From contig NZ_PEGG01000038.1 of the NCBI RefSeq assembly GCF_002737765.1, positions 1 through 14,152 of the forward strand: 14,152 nt of DNA. Direction: 5' to 3'. Position numbers and translations under genes: made by a program. A model generated the notes under the pieces. It was not told the origin of the DNA. It saw only the letters and a program-made list of their open reading frames with translations, and searched no databases. This DNA comes from Caulobacter sp. B11 (GTDB taxonomy: Bacteria > Pseudomonadota > Alphaproteobacteria > Caulobacterales > Caulobacteraceae). Below are positions 6,238 to 13,980 of this stretch, piece after piece. The number at the start of each line of letters is the position of its first letter. Position 1 is the first letter of the stretch.

Positions 6238-7182
6238 CTAGGCTTCGACGAGGGTCCGCACGCGCGCGTAGTCAGGCGCGGCGTCCGGCGAGCCGCGACG
6301 CCGATGTTCCGCCGCCACGGCGTCTTCGGGGCGTTCGATACCCAGGTCGAAGTGCTGTAACGCCGCATCGGCGAGAATGGGCAGGCCCTGCACGCTGTTC
6401 TCGGCGAGAAACGCTTCGGACATCGCCCGCGCCTTGGGCCACAGCCAATTGGGCTCGCCGGTGAGGGAGAAGAAGTGCGTTTCAGCCTTTCGCGGCCCGA
6501 TCCAGAGCCAGGGGGCCAAGCGCTCCACACCATCGGCGCTAATCCGCCAAAGCGGATAATAGTCGCGACTGAACAGTACCTTGGAGCCGTCTTCTAACGT
6601 CCAGTAGCCATAGGCCCGCCAATAGCGTGATGGAATGAAGTCGGCCGGACGAACCTTCGGCCGGACCACTTCGAACGTGGCGCAATGGAGGATGCTGTCT
6701 TCAAGCAGAACCCGCGCGCCGCGGTAGCCGTAAGATAGCAGGTAGCCGAACTCGGTCGATCGCCCCGCAGACTTGATCCTCACCAGATCCCCACGACCGC
6801 GCGGCGTGGCCTGGAGCAAGGTGCCGCGCCGCCAGGCCGCCGTGCGCAACGCCAGATGATCCGCCAGCGTCCAGGACCGATCGCCGGTCAGACGGGCCAT
6901 CGACAGCGCGTATTGCACGTCGCCGTCAGGTACATCGAGATGGGTGGAAAGCGCGATGATCTGGCGGTCGACCCGAGCGAGAAACGCCTCCTCGGGCAGA
7001 TCTTGATCCACCGCACTGGGCGGCCTGCCCTGCTCGGCCCGTTCGAAGGCGTACCAATCGGCGTAGCCAAGGGCTCGGGCGAGCCCTTCCTGTATGGAAG
7101 AGAGCCGGACGCCTGGCAACGCCTTGGAGATCCGCTGCGCAGCCTTCTTCGCACGGTCACGGTTTTGGAAAACGAAAGTCAT
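6238..7182 (-). CDS. Accessory protein with N-terminal 'LARALGYADW' motif, function unknown
   Basis: The 314-residue product begins MTFVFQNRDRAKKAAQRI and continues through LSSIQEGLARALGYADWYAF (about 27-46). Short helical segments of this type (a basic helix, then 'alarmGyadW') recur at the N-termini of proteins carried by proteobacterial plasmids and ICEs, including those labelled glyoxalase-related. I see no enzyme motif. The middle and C-terminal parts are rich in Trp and Tyr (SRYWRAYGYWTLEDG, EPNWLWPKARAM), suggesting a soluble globular fold; there is no signal peptide or membrane helix. The ATG at 7182 starts the conserved-looking segment. It ends 31 bases from the stop of the convergent propeller-like gene. 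The 260 bases upstream, to the RelA/SpoT-like gene, form a divergent gap in which I find no distinct promoter. Confidence 0.7.
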   Translation of the reverse strand: MTFVFQNRDRAKKAAQRISKALPGVRLSSIQEGLARALGYADWYAFERAEQGRPPSAVDQDLPEEAFLARVDRQIIALSTHLDVPDGDVQYALSMARLTGDRSWTLADHLALRTAAWRRGTLLQATPRGRGDLVRIKSAGRSTEFGYLLSYGYRGARVLLEDSILHCATFEVVRPKVRPADFIPSRYWRAYGYWTLEDGSKVLFSRDYYPLWRISADGVERLAPWLWIGPRKAETHFFSLTGEPNWLWPKARAMSEAFLAENSVQGLPILADAALQHFDLGIERPEDAVAAEHRRRGSPDAAPDYARVRTLVEA

Positions 7183-7442
7183 GTCGTACCCGATCGCGGT
7201 GCTGTTTCACGGCGTGTCCACTGCGCCCGCCAGCACCTGGAAAGGGTGTGAGAGGGTCTTTTCGATCGATGTCCCTGCCCGGAAGGCTTCGCCAATGTGG
7301 ACGGCGCGGCGGGGTGAGCCACGCACTGATGTTAGCCGATTTCGCATCCCAAAGCCAGCAAGCCGGCCGGATCGGCAACGCCGCATGGAGCGAATCCGAC
7401 TTTAATGATGAAATCACCTCGTTTGGTCCGGAGCGCACGGCG

Positions 7443-8536
7443 ATGTCGCAACTGTCAAAACGTGTGGTCACGGAAGCGGGCAAGATCATCCGCGGCCGTC
7501 CATCGCTGTGCGATGAAACCATTGAGGCGTTCAGAACGGCGCATGCCTGGCGCGAAGCCCATGCCATCCCGATGCGTAAAGTGAGACTCGAACTTGGCCT
7601 GCGCGCACGCCGTATCGATATCGGCTCAATTGTCGCCGGCCGCCTCAAGCGGATGCAATCGATCAGACGGAAGATGGAGCGCCACACCGTCACGCTACAC
7701 CAGATGCAGGACATTGCCGGCTGCCGCGCCATAGTGGGCAGCGTAGCTGAAGTCGACCAGCTCATGGAGATCTATCGGGCTGGCGCCAGCCGGCACAAGG
7801 TACGCCGCATCTACGATTATGCGAGTTCGCCCAAGCCTAGCGGCTATCGCTCCCAACATTTGGTGATGGAGTTTCAGGGCAAAGACGAGGATGCGGCATT
7901 CGACGGGCGATTGATCGAACTGCAGGTGCGGACGACTTTGCAGCATGCGTGGGCCACGGCGGTGGAAGCCGTTGGCCTCGTGCGCGCCGAGGAGTTGAAG
8001 AGCGGCCGAGGATCCACCGATTGGCTGCGACTTTTCACCCTGATGGCTCGGAACTGGCGCTGGAGGAAGGCAGCTCGATCGCCGACAATGTTCCTGGGCA
8101 GGCCGATCTCAGACTCCAGGAGCTCGTCGAAATTGCCGATCGGCTTGATGCGGTACGCACGCTTGAGGGCCTTAATCGCGCCCTGCTGCAAACCGAGTCC
8201 ATGCCTAGCGAGCGGGGGCAATCCTACCTGATCCAGTTCGACAACGCCCGGCAGACCGTCGACGTCAGGCGGTTTTCGGCATCCAACAACGTCGCCAAGG
8301 CCTATTTCGCCGCCGAGCAGAAAGGCCCAGACGTCGTCATGGTCGAGGTGGAAAGGGTCGAGGATCTTCGCGCCGCCTACCCAAACTACTTCCTTGACGT
8401 TCGCCTGTTCACAGGCAGGCTCAAGCGTCTCGTCCTGCACGGTGAGACCGCAGCCCAACTCCCGCCCAGAGCCCGCTCGAAGTACAATCTCGATTGGCTC
8501 AAGGACGCCGAATTCCTGTTTGGGCGGCGTCGATAA
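7443..8536 (+). pseudogene. RelA/SpoT-domain alarmone-synthetase-like protein, split by a one-base deletion
   Basis: RelA/SpoT synthetase domains transfer pyrophosphate from ATP to GDP/GTP; small toxic versions act on adenosine nucleotides or tRNA ends. The domain (about 60-180) keeps its key residues: GRLKRMQSIRRKM (Arg67, Lys69, Ser73, Lys77), DIAGCRAIV (Asp90), YDYASSPKPSGYRSQH, and IELQVRTTLQHAW (Glu159, Gln161, Arg163). There is no HD hydrolase domain, so it is synthetase-only. After WLRLFTLM the frame breaks: restoring one G at 8045-8046 gives LMGSELALEEG and an open frame to 8536 (364 residues in all). As read, the protein ends early at 8231 with a nonsense tail. ATG 7443 was chosen because GGAG lies 9 bases upstream; earlier GTG and ATG codons give unlikely N-terminal residues. 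The stop is 16 bases from that of the convergent nuclease-like gene. Confidence 0.85.
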
Positions 8537-8552
8537 CCTCGCCGCGCGGCCG

Positions 8553-9730
8553 TCAAGTCGACTCCGGACCGATAAGGTCTACGCGAATGCCGCGCCCCCG
8601 GAGTTTGACCGCGTTGAGCGGCAAGATTTCGACACCGTCGGGGCGAGCGCGCCGCGCCGACCAGAAGTCGGCTTCGCCCGCCCGCCGTGGCGCTTGTTTT
8701 AAGTCGGTCCCCGCAAACTCCATCCGATCGACCGCCAAGGCCGACTGAACATCAACCGCCATCAGGAGCGCTTGATCGCCGAAGACTGAGATAAGGCCCG
8801 CTTGGAAGTCTTCGGTCGCATCGGGAGGCAACCTAACCACCCCCGACCGAGTGATCGCCGCAACCATCATCAGCCTTGAACCGTCCTCGTCATCGACGAC
8901 GGCTAAATCCGCGCTATCCAAGTCCAGGCCACCGGGTTGATCGGCCTTGGCCAGATTCAAGAGCTCGGCGCTGTGTCCATATCCCAAGCCCTGCGCCAGG
9001 GCGGCAAAGTGGCCAAGCCCAACACCACGCTGCATTGCGGTCTGCTCTTTGGGCGTCGCCTCGCGCTCCCCGTCCCTGGGATCATCGACCCAAAGATAGG
9101 GCCTTTGCAGCTTGGGGTCCCGGCGACGGCCCAACGGGTGGCGATCGCAAAACGCTTGACCTCGAGTTCGTCGGCGCCCGCCATGATTTTCACGCGCCTG
9201 GCCTGCTCGCGCGCCTTGTCGAGAGCAGCACGCGGTCCTGCGGCATTATGAGACCCCTTGGCTTCTGCCACGGCGACCGTGCCAGATCCCGACGCGGTGG
9301 AGACGATCCAATCAGGGAGATCACCGACGCCGTCCCGGTGGAGCGACAGGTCGGGCCAGGCATTAAGTGCTGATAGATCGCCTCGAATGGGTTCGAAGTG
9401 ATGGAAGCCCGCGTAGCGCGTCAAATACGCCCGAGCGATGAAACGCCCGAAGAGACCCGACAGCGCCGTGCGCGTCTCGCGGATCTGCCCCAGCTGCGCG
9501 ATCCAGCGAAAGCTGCTTGTGTGGGGATCAAGCAGATCGGTCATGAAAATGTCGAATGGCGAAGCCGATAGATCCAGCTGCACAATCTCGCGCATAGCCG
9601 CCTCGGCAATCTCCATCGTCGTCAAAGACACGGTCGATGGACCTGGCTGGTACAGCCCGTCCTCGAAGTACGCGTGGTTGAAATAACGTGTCGACACGAT
9701 CAGCGCCAAATCGCTATCGCCGCGCCCCAT
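8553..9730 (-). pseudogene. PD-(D/E)XK nuclease-like protein, split by a one-base deletion
   Basis: Two overlapping minus-strand frames are halves of one gene. The first (ATG 9730) contains GDLPDWIVSTASGSGTVAV followed by AEAKGSHN, which matches the PD-(D/E)XK nuclease core: Pro139-Asp140, a strand, then Glu156-x-Lys158, with an alpha-helix (AALDKAREQARRV) after it. The frame fails just after RWAVAG. Adding one G to the G3 run (9121-9119, seen as C on plus) continues as DPKLQRPYLWVDDPRDGERE and stays open to 8553, giving 392 residues. The restored C-terminal half shows no motif I know. Such folds occur in restriction, repair and phage-defence nucleases; substrate is unknown. As read, the product is a 257-residue protein with a nonsense tail that still keeps the nuclease core. 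Confidence 0.75.
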
Positions 9731-9801
9731 CCGATAAGATTGTGCATGTCACCCCCACAACTCTAAATTGAAGGTTCCATGATCCAGCCACAGGAGCAAC
9801 C
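9731..9801. promoter_or_regulatory. Short divergent promoter region
   Basis: This 71-base gap separates the divergent nuclease-like gene and the next plus-strand gene, so it should hold promoters for both. On the plus strand TTGTGC (9740-9745) and TAAATT (9764-9769) are 18 bases apart, a weak sigma-70-like pair ending 32 bases before the GTG start. AGGAG at 9792-9796 is a good ribosome site for that gene. Confidence 0.3.
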
Positions 9802-10335
9802 GTGAGTCATCCCACGCCGGACATCGACCTCCTGGACGCAGAAAAAGTGCTGTTTGAAGAGATCGAATTCGACGGAGCCAAGCTGCGTTACGACACCCAT
9901 CGCCAGAATGGCGAGCGTGTGGAGCATCTGTTTGAGTTGCTCGTCGCCCGCATGGCGATCCCGCAGCATCGGGTCCACTGGTTCACCGACCCGCTGTTCA
10001 ATCCTGGTGGCCGAGGGCGTTCACGCCAGGACCGATGGAGCCAAAACGGAACCAGTGGCCGGGACGTCTTCTATCACCCCAGCTTTCTGTCCTATTTCCA
10101 ATATTTCGTCTGTGGTCCGCACCTGTCCGCAGGCCTGATCCTAGCTTTCCGCCAGGCCGTGGAGGACTGCGGCATGGTCACATCCGGCGACATCCCTGTG
10201 CTGAGTAAGACCGCACGCGCCCTAGCGCGGCAGCATGGCGCGCGCGAGCCTGATGAATTCTACAAGCTTGCTTTGGATTGTGGCCTTGGGGGGCGGGCGG
10301 ATTTCATCCGTGACGCCGTGCGCAGCGTGAAATAG
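9802..10335 (+). CDS. Hypothetical protein, first gene of a likely two-gene unit
   Basis: The 177-residue product is soluble and unrecognised. Its first half is acidic (LLDAEKVLFEEIEFDGAKLR). The centre is aromatic (HPSFLSYFQYFVCG). The C-terminal third is helical (LSKTARALARQHGAREPDEF, then YKLALDCGL), a style common in small defence-associated proteins but not diagnostic. GTG at 9802 is supported by AGGAG 5 bases before it. No signal peptide or membrane helix is seen. The next gene starts 72 bases downstream on the same strand, so the two are probably cotranscribed. The gene is not obviously frame-damaged. A partner or immunity role is conceivable from position only. Confidence 0.65.
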   Translation: MSHPTPDIDLLDAEKVLFEEIEFDGAKLRYDTHRQNGERVEHLFELLVARMAIPQHRVHWFTDPLFNPGGRGRSRQDRWSQNGTSGRDVFYHPSFLSYFQYFVCGPHLSAGLILAFRQAVEDCGMVTSGDIPVLSKTARALARQHGAREPDEFYKLALDCGLGGRADFIRDAVRSVK

Positions 10336-10407
10336 GGCATCGTCGCCACGCCCGACGGACGCAGCCACGCCCCTGGCCGCATGGTGCAGTCTAAGCTATC
10401 GCCAGCC

Positions 10408-11103
10408 ATGGAAAACGCCACAGACCTTCGCCGCTATACGAACTTGCCGAGCCTAATCGACACGCTAATGCGTCGACAGATCACTCTGGGTGGATATGCC
10501 CATTGGGTAGACGCCAATGACCGGCGAGCCATGCGGCTCTACCAGGAAACGCTGCATTACGGCTTCGTTGGCGCAATGTGCCTGACCCGCGCCGCCGAGA
10601 CTTTCCATCATTGGGAAATCTTCGCGGGCGGCGCGGCCGGCGTTTGCATCGTCTTCAAGCGGGAGGCCTTCGAGCAAGCGTTTCGAGGCCGAACGCATTT
10701 CATGGCTAAGCCCATGGAATATACTCAACTCACTCAAATCGGCGCGCTCCAGGCCAACGACATTCATCGCCTGCCGTTCTTGAAGCGAGAGGGGTTCCGC
10801 GATGAGCGAGAGTTCCGACTGCTCGGCTACACGGTCGAGCCGCTAAGCACTTTGTCGGCGCCTCTACACCGGGAAATGGTCAGTCGAGTCATTGTCAGCC
10901 CCTTCGTACACAAGGCCTTCTTTGACAGCATTCAAGCTGTGCTTAGAGCGATCGAGGGCTGGAGCGACCTACCGATTCAGCGCTCCAGCCTAACCGACAA
11001 CGATACCTGGCAAGCCGCGCTGACGGACTTCGTTGCACGGCACGGTTCAGTCTACAGCCCATGGATGGAGTTCGACGCCGAACAAATCCTGACTGAGGAC
11101 TGA
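10408..11103 (+). CDS. DUF2971-like protein
   Basis: The product begins MENATDLRRYTNLPSLIDTL, matching the 'lyRYtnl...llks' opening of DUF2971 proteins. It later has MCLTRAAETFHHWEIFAGG followed by AAGVCIVFKREAF (about 61-93), the equivalent of the family's 'lCfS...mWshYa..h.GvcieF' core. LPFLKREGFRDEREFRLLGY (about 121-140) also fits the family pattern of a 'K...W..E.E.R' segment. DUF2971 has no settled biochemical role but is often found in mobile and defence-associated regions. I prefer ATG 10408 (231 residues) because it puts the RYTNL motif near the N-terminus; ATG 10381 adds nine residues. Neither has a clear ribosome site. The stop lies 5 bases from the end of the conjugation operon, tail to tail. 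Confidence 0.65.
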   Translation: MENATDLRRYTNLPSLIDTLMRRQITLGGYAHWVDANDRRAMRLYQETLHYGFVGAMCLTRAAETFHHWEIFAGGAAGVCIVFKREAFEQAFRGRTHFMAKPMEYTQLTQIGALQANDIHRLPFLKREGFRDEREFRLLGYTVEPLSTLSAPLHREMVSRVIVSPFVHKAFFDSIQAVLRAIEGWSDLPIQRSSLTDNDTWQAALTDFVARHGSVYSPWMEFDAEQILTED

Positions 11104-11108
11104 CGGCG

Positions 11109-11333
11109 CTAGACACGCCTTCCGGTCCGGCCGCGGACGAAGCCGCGATCTGAAGCCATGAACCGTCGAAGCATTTCGGGGATCAGCTTAGGAAGCTCGA
11201 CGAGCTTGCCTCCGGCCTGGGCAGGCATGGCTTTGGCATAGTCGAGGAGATCCCGATGCACATTGGCCGGCAGATCGACCGTGACCTTGATCGGCGTATC
11301 ATCCTCGATCAGCGTTATTTTCAAACCGCTCAC
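11109..11333 (-). CDS. DUF2274 protein at the end of the trb operon
   Basis: This 74-residue protein (MSGLKITLIEDDTPIKVTVD, then LPANVHRDLLDYAKAM) belongs to DUF2274, which regularly follows trbI in proteobacterial conjugative elements. The 'VDLPANVHRDLLDYA' strand-helix pattern and the ending LIPEMLRRFMASDRGF resemble ribbon-helix-helix-like small proteins, so a DNA-binding or regulatory role is possible but unproven. It starts with GTG overlapping the trbI stop (GTGA), with AAAGGAG 7 bases upstream, so translation is probably coupled. It is the last gene of the transfer operon seen here. Confidence 0.85.
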   Translation of the reverse strand: MSGLKITLIEDDTPIKVTVDLPANVHRDLLDYAKAMPAQAGGKLVELPKLIPEMLRRFMASDRGFVRGRTGRRV

Positions 11334-12514
11334 GGCAGGCTCCTTTCTGAATAGGGCTCCAGCACCAGGTCGCGGGTCAGCAGCACCCGTAGCGGCGCGC
11401 CAGGCCGGATGGTCAGGGTCGGGGCCAGATCCAGGCTCTTGCCGACCATCTGCTGACCGACACTACTGGCGGTGTCGGCGCCGGCCCGGTGCACGGCGCG
11501 GGCTAGGTCGGACTCCTCGCTCGAGGATCCGGCCTCGGCGCCGGTGGCCAGCAGGGTGCTGAGCCCGGCGGCGGCCAGAACACGGCCGCCATGGCGATCG
11601 ACGCCGTCCTGCAGACCCGCCATGCCTTGCGCGTCGGCGCCGGGCAGCTTGTCCAGCACGATTGAGCGCCCCGAGGGCAGGATCAGCCGCGTCCAGACGA
11701 CCCGAAGCCGGCTCTGGCCGCTCTGGACCTGGGCGTCATAGTCACCGACCAGGCGCGCCCCGGCCGGGATCAGCAGCACGCCGCCGCCCAGACTATCGAA
11801 CACGTCCTGAGTGACTTGAGCGATGGCGACGCCCGGCGCGTCCGACCGCAAGCCGGTGACCAGGGCGGCGGGAATGATCGCGCCGGCCTGCAGGATATAG
11901 GGCGAGACCGGCGCTTGCAGCCGCTCGGCGCTGGTGGTCCGCGGATCGCCCGCTTGCCCGCCGTCGGCCATCCTGGAAGGACCAAGCGCTCCTGAACCAC
12001 TCCCCTGCCCCGATGCCGGCGTCGTGTCACGCCGGACCGAGGCTGTTACGAAAAGACCGCTCTGGATCGCGGCGCGCCGAGCCTCCCGCGCGGCCTCAAT
12101 CCGCGGATCGACTGGTGCGGAAGCGGCCGGGGCCATGGCGGGGCGTTCGAGCCCGCCGACCGGTAAGGCCGTCGGATCGCCAGCCTGACGCGCCCGCGCC
12201 GCGCTCAAGATCGGCCGACCCAGGTCGCCCGGCAGCGGTGGCCCCAGCGCCGGCACGCTGGCCGGACCGACATAGCCGCGCGGCAAGGCGGTGACGCGTT
12301 CGGGCGGCGGCGATGGCGTATAAGTCGCCTCGACTGCCGCCGGCTTGCGCTTGTCCATCAGCGACCAGCTCACCGCCCCGGCCACGCCGACGATCAGCAC
12401 CGCGCTGACGACCAGCAGGGCGCGGCGCGAGACCTGGGCCACCGGCGCGGGCGTTCCGCGCAGCCGCAAGGTCTTGGCGATGGCCTTCTCGGCCTCTTGC
12501 GGATCCTGGCTCAT
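11330..12514 (-). CDS. trbI: Conjugal transfer protein TrbI (VirB10-like)
   Basis: TrbI is the VirB10-type energy-sensing scaffold that spans the envelope and forms part of the outer-membrane core of the type IV secretion channel. The 394-residue protein has a short cytoplasmic tail, one membrane helix (ALLVVSAVLIVGVAGAVSWS, about 32-51) and a Pro/Ala-rich periplasmic linker to about residue 200. The VirB10 barrel domain follows: SPYILQAGAIIPAALVTGLR, VFDSLGGGVLLIPAGARLVG, VWTRLILPSGRSIVLDKLPG and AQGMAGLQDGVDRH. Its ATG overlaps the trbG stop (ATGA). No frame disruption is seen. Residues VDRHGGR replace the more usual H-W-G-R at that place, a minor oddity. Confidence 0.95.
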   Translation of the reverse strand: MSQDPQEAEKAIAKTLRLRGTPAPVAQVSRRALLVVSAVLIVGVAGAVSWSLMDKRKPAAVEATYTPSPPPERVTALPRGYVGPASVPALGPPLPGDLGRPILSAARARQAGDPTALPVGGLERPAMAPAASAPVDPRIEAAREARRAAIQSGLFVTASVRRDTTPASGQGSGSGALGPSRMADGGQAGDPRTTSAERLQAPVSPYILQAGAIIPAALVTGLRSDAPGVAIAQVTQDVFDSLGGGVLLIPAGARLVGDYDAQVQSGQSRLRVVWTRLILPSGRSIVLDKLPGADAQGMAGLQDGVDRHGGRVLAAAGLSTLLATGAEAGSSSEESDLARAVHRAGADTASSVGQQMVGKSLDLAPTLTIRPGAPLRVLLTRDLVLEPYSERSLP

Positions 12515-13299
12515 CGGGAAGCCTCCGTCAGCGGGGTCAGGCGGGTCAGGCGAACGGCCTGGGCCTGGCGCTTGCCGCCGAGCCGCAGCTCACCCCGATC
12601 GAACAGGCGATCGACGACCAGACGGCGTGCCTCCACATGGTAGTTGATCAGCTCGGCGGTCTTGCCGTCGGGACCAACCCGATAGAGCGGCGGCAGGTCG
12701 CTCAGGTCGATGGACGGCGCAAATTCGATGAAGACCCGCCGGCCGTCGTCGAACACCCGGGCCGGCCGCCAGAGCGGATGGTCGCCGCTGATCCGGTAGG
12801 CCAGGTTCAGCGGCCCGGGCGGCGGGTCCGCGACGGGGGCGACCGACATCGGCGCCGACGGCGCCGGGATCACCACCGGCGCGGAAGCCGCCGCGTAGCG
12901 CCAGGACACCTGGGACAGCCAGGTCCGGGACGAGGCGCGCAGCTCCAGGTGATAGGTGCGCCGGTCGGTGTTGATGATCAGGTTGGTGGCCAGGTTCGCC
13001 GCGGTCGGCTTGATCATCACATGAACGCGACGCTGCTCGCCGGCCCCGCTGATGGTGTCGCCGATCACCCAGCGGGCGGTGTCGCCCGCCGCCACCGGAC
13101 CGGATCCGACCAAGGCCTCGCCAGGTTCCAGGATGATGTCGGTGATCCGACCAGGCATGGCGATCACCGCAAACACCGCTTCATCGGCAAAGGCGAAACG
13201 TTTGGCGCCGCCGGGAACCGCCAGCTGGCCGGATGGCTGGCCCGCCGAAACGCCCGGAAGAAACAGGCCAACTATCATGGCTGCGACCAGGCGGGTCAT
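12511..13299 (-). CDS. trbG: Conjugal transfer protein TrbG (VirB9-like), short N-terminus
   Basis: TrbG is the VirB9-type periplasmic component that joins TrbI in the outer-membrane core complex. The signal peptide (MTRLVAAMIVGLFLPGVSAG) is cleaved near residue 19. The N-terminal beta-domain (AMPGRITDIILEPGEALVGS, then WVIGDTISGAG and NLIINTDRRTYHLELRA) leads through a Pro/Ala linker into the C-terminal domain (YRISGDHPLWRPARVFDDGR, VFIEFAPSIDLSDLPPLY). I chose ATG 13299, which overlaps the trbF stop (ATGA) and has AAGGAG (13313-13308) 8 bases upstream, over a GTG at 13320. At 262 residues it is shorter than many TrbG proteins, lacking the proline-rich spacer that usually separates signal peptide and first domain. 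The frame is intact. Confidence 0.93.
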   Translation of the reverse strand: MTRLVAAMIVGLFLPGVSAGQPSGQLAVPGGAKRFAFADEAVFAVIAMPGRITDIILEPGEALVGSGPVAAGDTARWVIGDTISGAGEQRRVHVMIKPTAANLATNLIINTDRRTYHLELRASSRTWLSQVSWRYAAASAPVVIPAPSAPMSVAPVADPPPGPLNLAYRISGDHPLWRPARVFDDGRRVFIEFAPSIDLSDLPPLYRVGPDGKTAELINYHVEARRLVVDRLFDRGELRLGGKRQAQAVRLTRLTPLTEASR

Positions 13300-13979
13300 G
13301 CGCCGAACTCCTTGGACCACGAGATCCCCGAGATGAAGACGCCCAGCGGGTTGGCGCGCAGGCCCTCGGGCGTGCGCGGCGGCTTGACCACCACGGTCAG
13401 GATGGCGCTCCAGCGCTCGGTGGCCGCCAGCTGGCCGTCGGCATAGCGCTGCTCGGTCCAGGCCACGCGAAAACTGTCAGGGGTGGCGCGCACGACGCTG
13501 GACACAGTGACCACCACCTGGGCCCGGCCGACCTGGGCGAAGGGGTCATCGCGGCGGGCGTAGTCGGAGAGCGCCGCCGCGCCGGCCGCGTCGGTGAAGT
13601 CATAGGCCGCAGCCAGGCCTGGCGCATGACCACCGGGTCGGTGGAGACCGCCCGTACGTCGGTGATGAAGCGCGCCAAGGTCCAGGCGATCATCGGATCG
13701 GTGGCCCGCGCGCCCTGCACGGCAGGCGCAACGACCCGCGGTTCGCCACGCGATCGACCTCAACGACCCAGGGGGTGACCCCGCCGCGCAGGGCGAGACC
13801 AACCAAGCCCGCCGACAACCGCCCGACAGCGCCAACAGGCTCAAGGCCATCAGCCGCCAATTGGCCGCCTGGACCCTGGCCGCGCCCATCCGCTCGTCCC
13901 AGGCCTGACCGGCCCGCTGATAGGGGGTCTCCGGCTGCGGCGTCGCGCCATAGCGCGCCGATCCCTTCAAGGGGTTCAT
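13296..13979 (-). CDS. trbF: Conjugal transfer protein TrbF (VirB8-like), with three compensating single-base deletions
   Basis: TrbF is the VirB8-type inner-membrane assembly factor of the type IV channel. The start (RYGATPQPETPYQRAGQAWD) and the end (YDFTDAAGAAALSDYARRDD through ANPLGVFISGISWSK) are typical TrbF. Residues about 55-121 in the open frame are nonsense (Arg, Cys, His-rich). The expected sequence is found by restoring three bases: a T near 13817 gives LSAGLVGLALRGGVTPWVVE, a G near 13746 gives GEPRVVAP and TDPMIAWTLARFITDVRAVS, and a base near 13605-13609 rejoins WLRAYDFTD. Three losses equal one codon, so the 227-residue frame stays open by accident. The repaired stretch restores the membrane helix and the start of the periplasmic domain. 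AGGAGG (13991-13986) precedes the ATG; the trbL stop is one base away. Confidence 0.9.
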   Translation of the reverse strand: MNPLKGSARYGATPQPETPYQRAGQAWDERMGAARVQAANWRLMALSLLALSGGCRRAWLVSPCAAGSPPGSLRSIAWRTAGRCACRAGRAGHRSDDRLDLGALHHRRTGGLHRPGGHAPGLAAAYDFTDAAGAAALSDYARRDDPFAQVGRAQVVVTVSSVVRATPDSFRVAWTEQRYADGQLAATERWSAILTVVVKPPRTPEGLRANPLGVFISGISWSKEFGA

Positions 13980-13980
13980 T

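Noticed and set aside
7094..7405. Plus-strand frame across the start of the minus-strand accessory gene
   Set aside because: Overlaps a better gene start, has no motif, and most of its length lies in what looks like a divergent intergenic gap.
12637..13446. Open frame of 269 codons on the plus strand opposite trbG and trbF
   Set aside because: Arg/His/Gly-rich shadow without motifs, opposite well-identified transfer genes.
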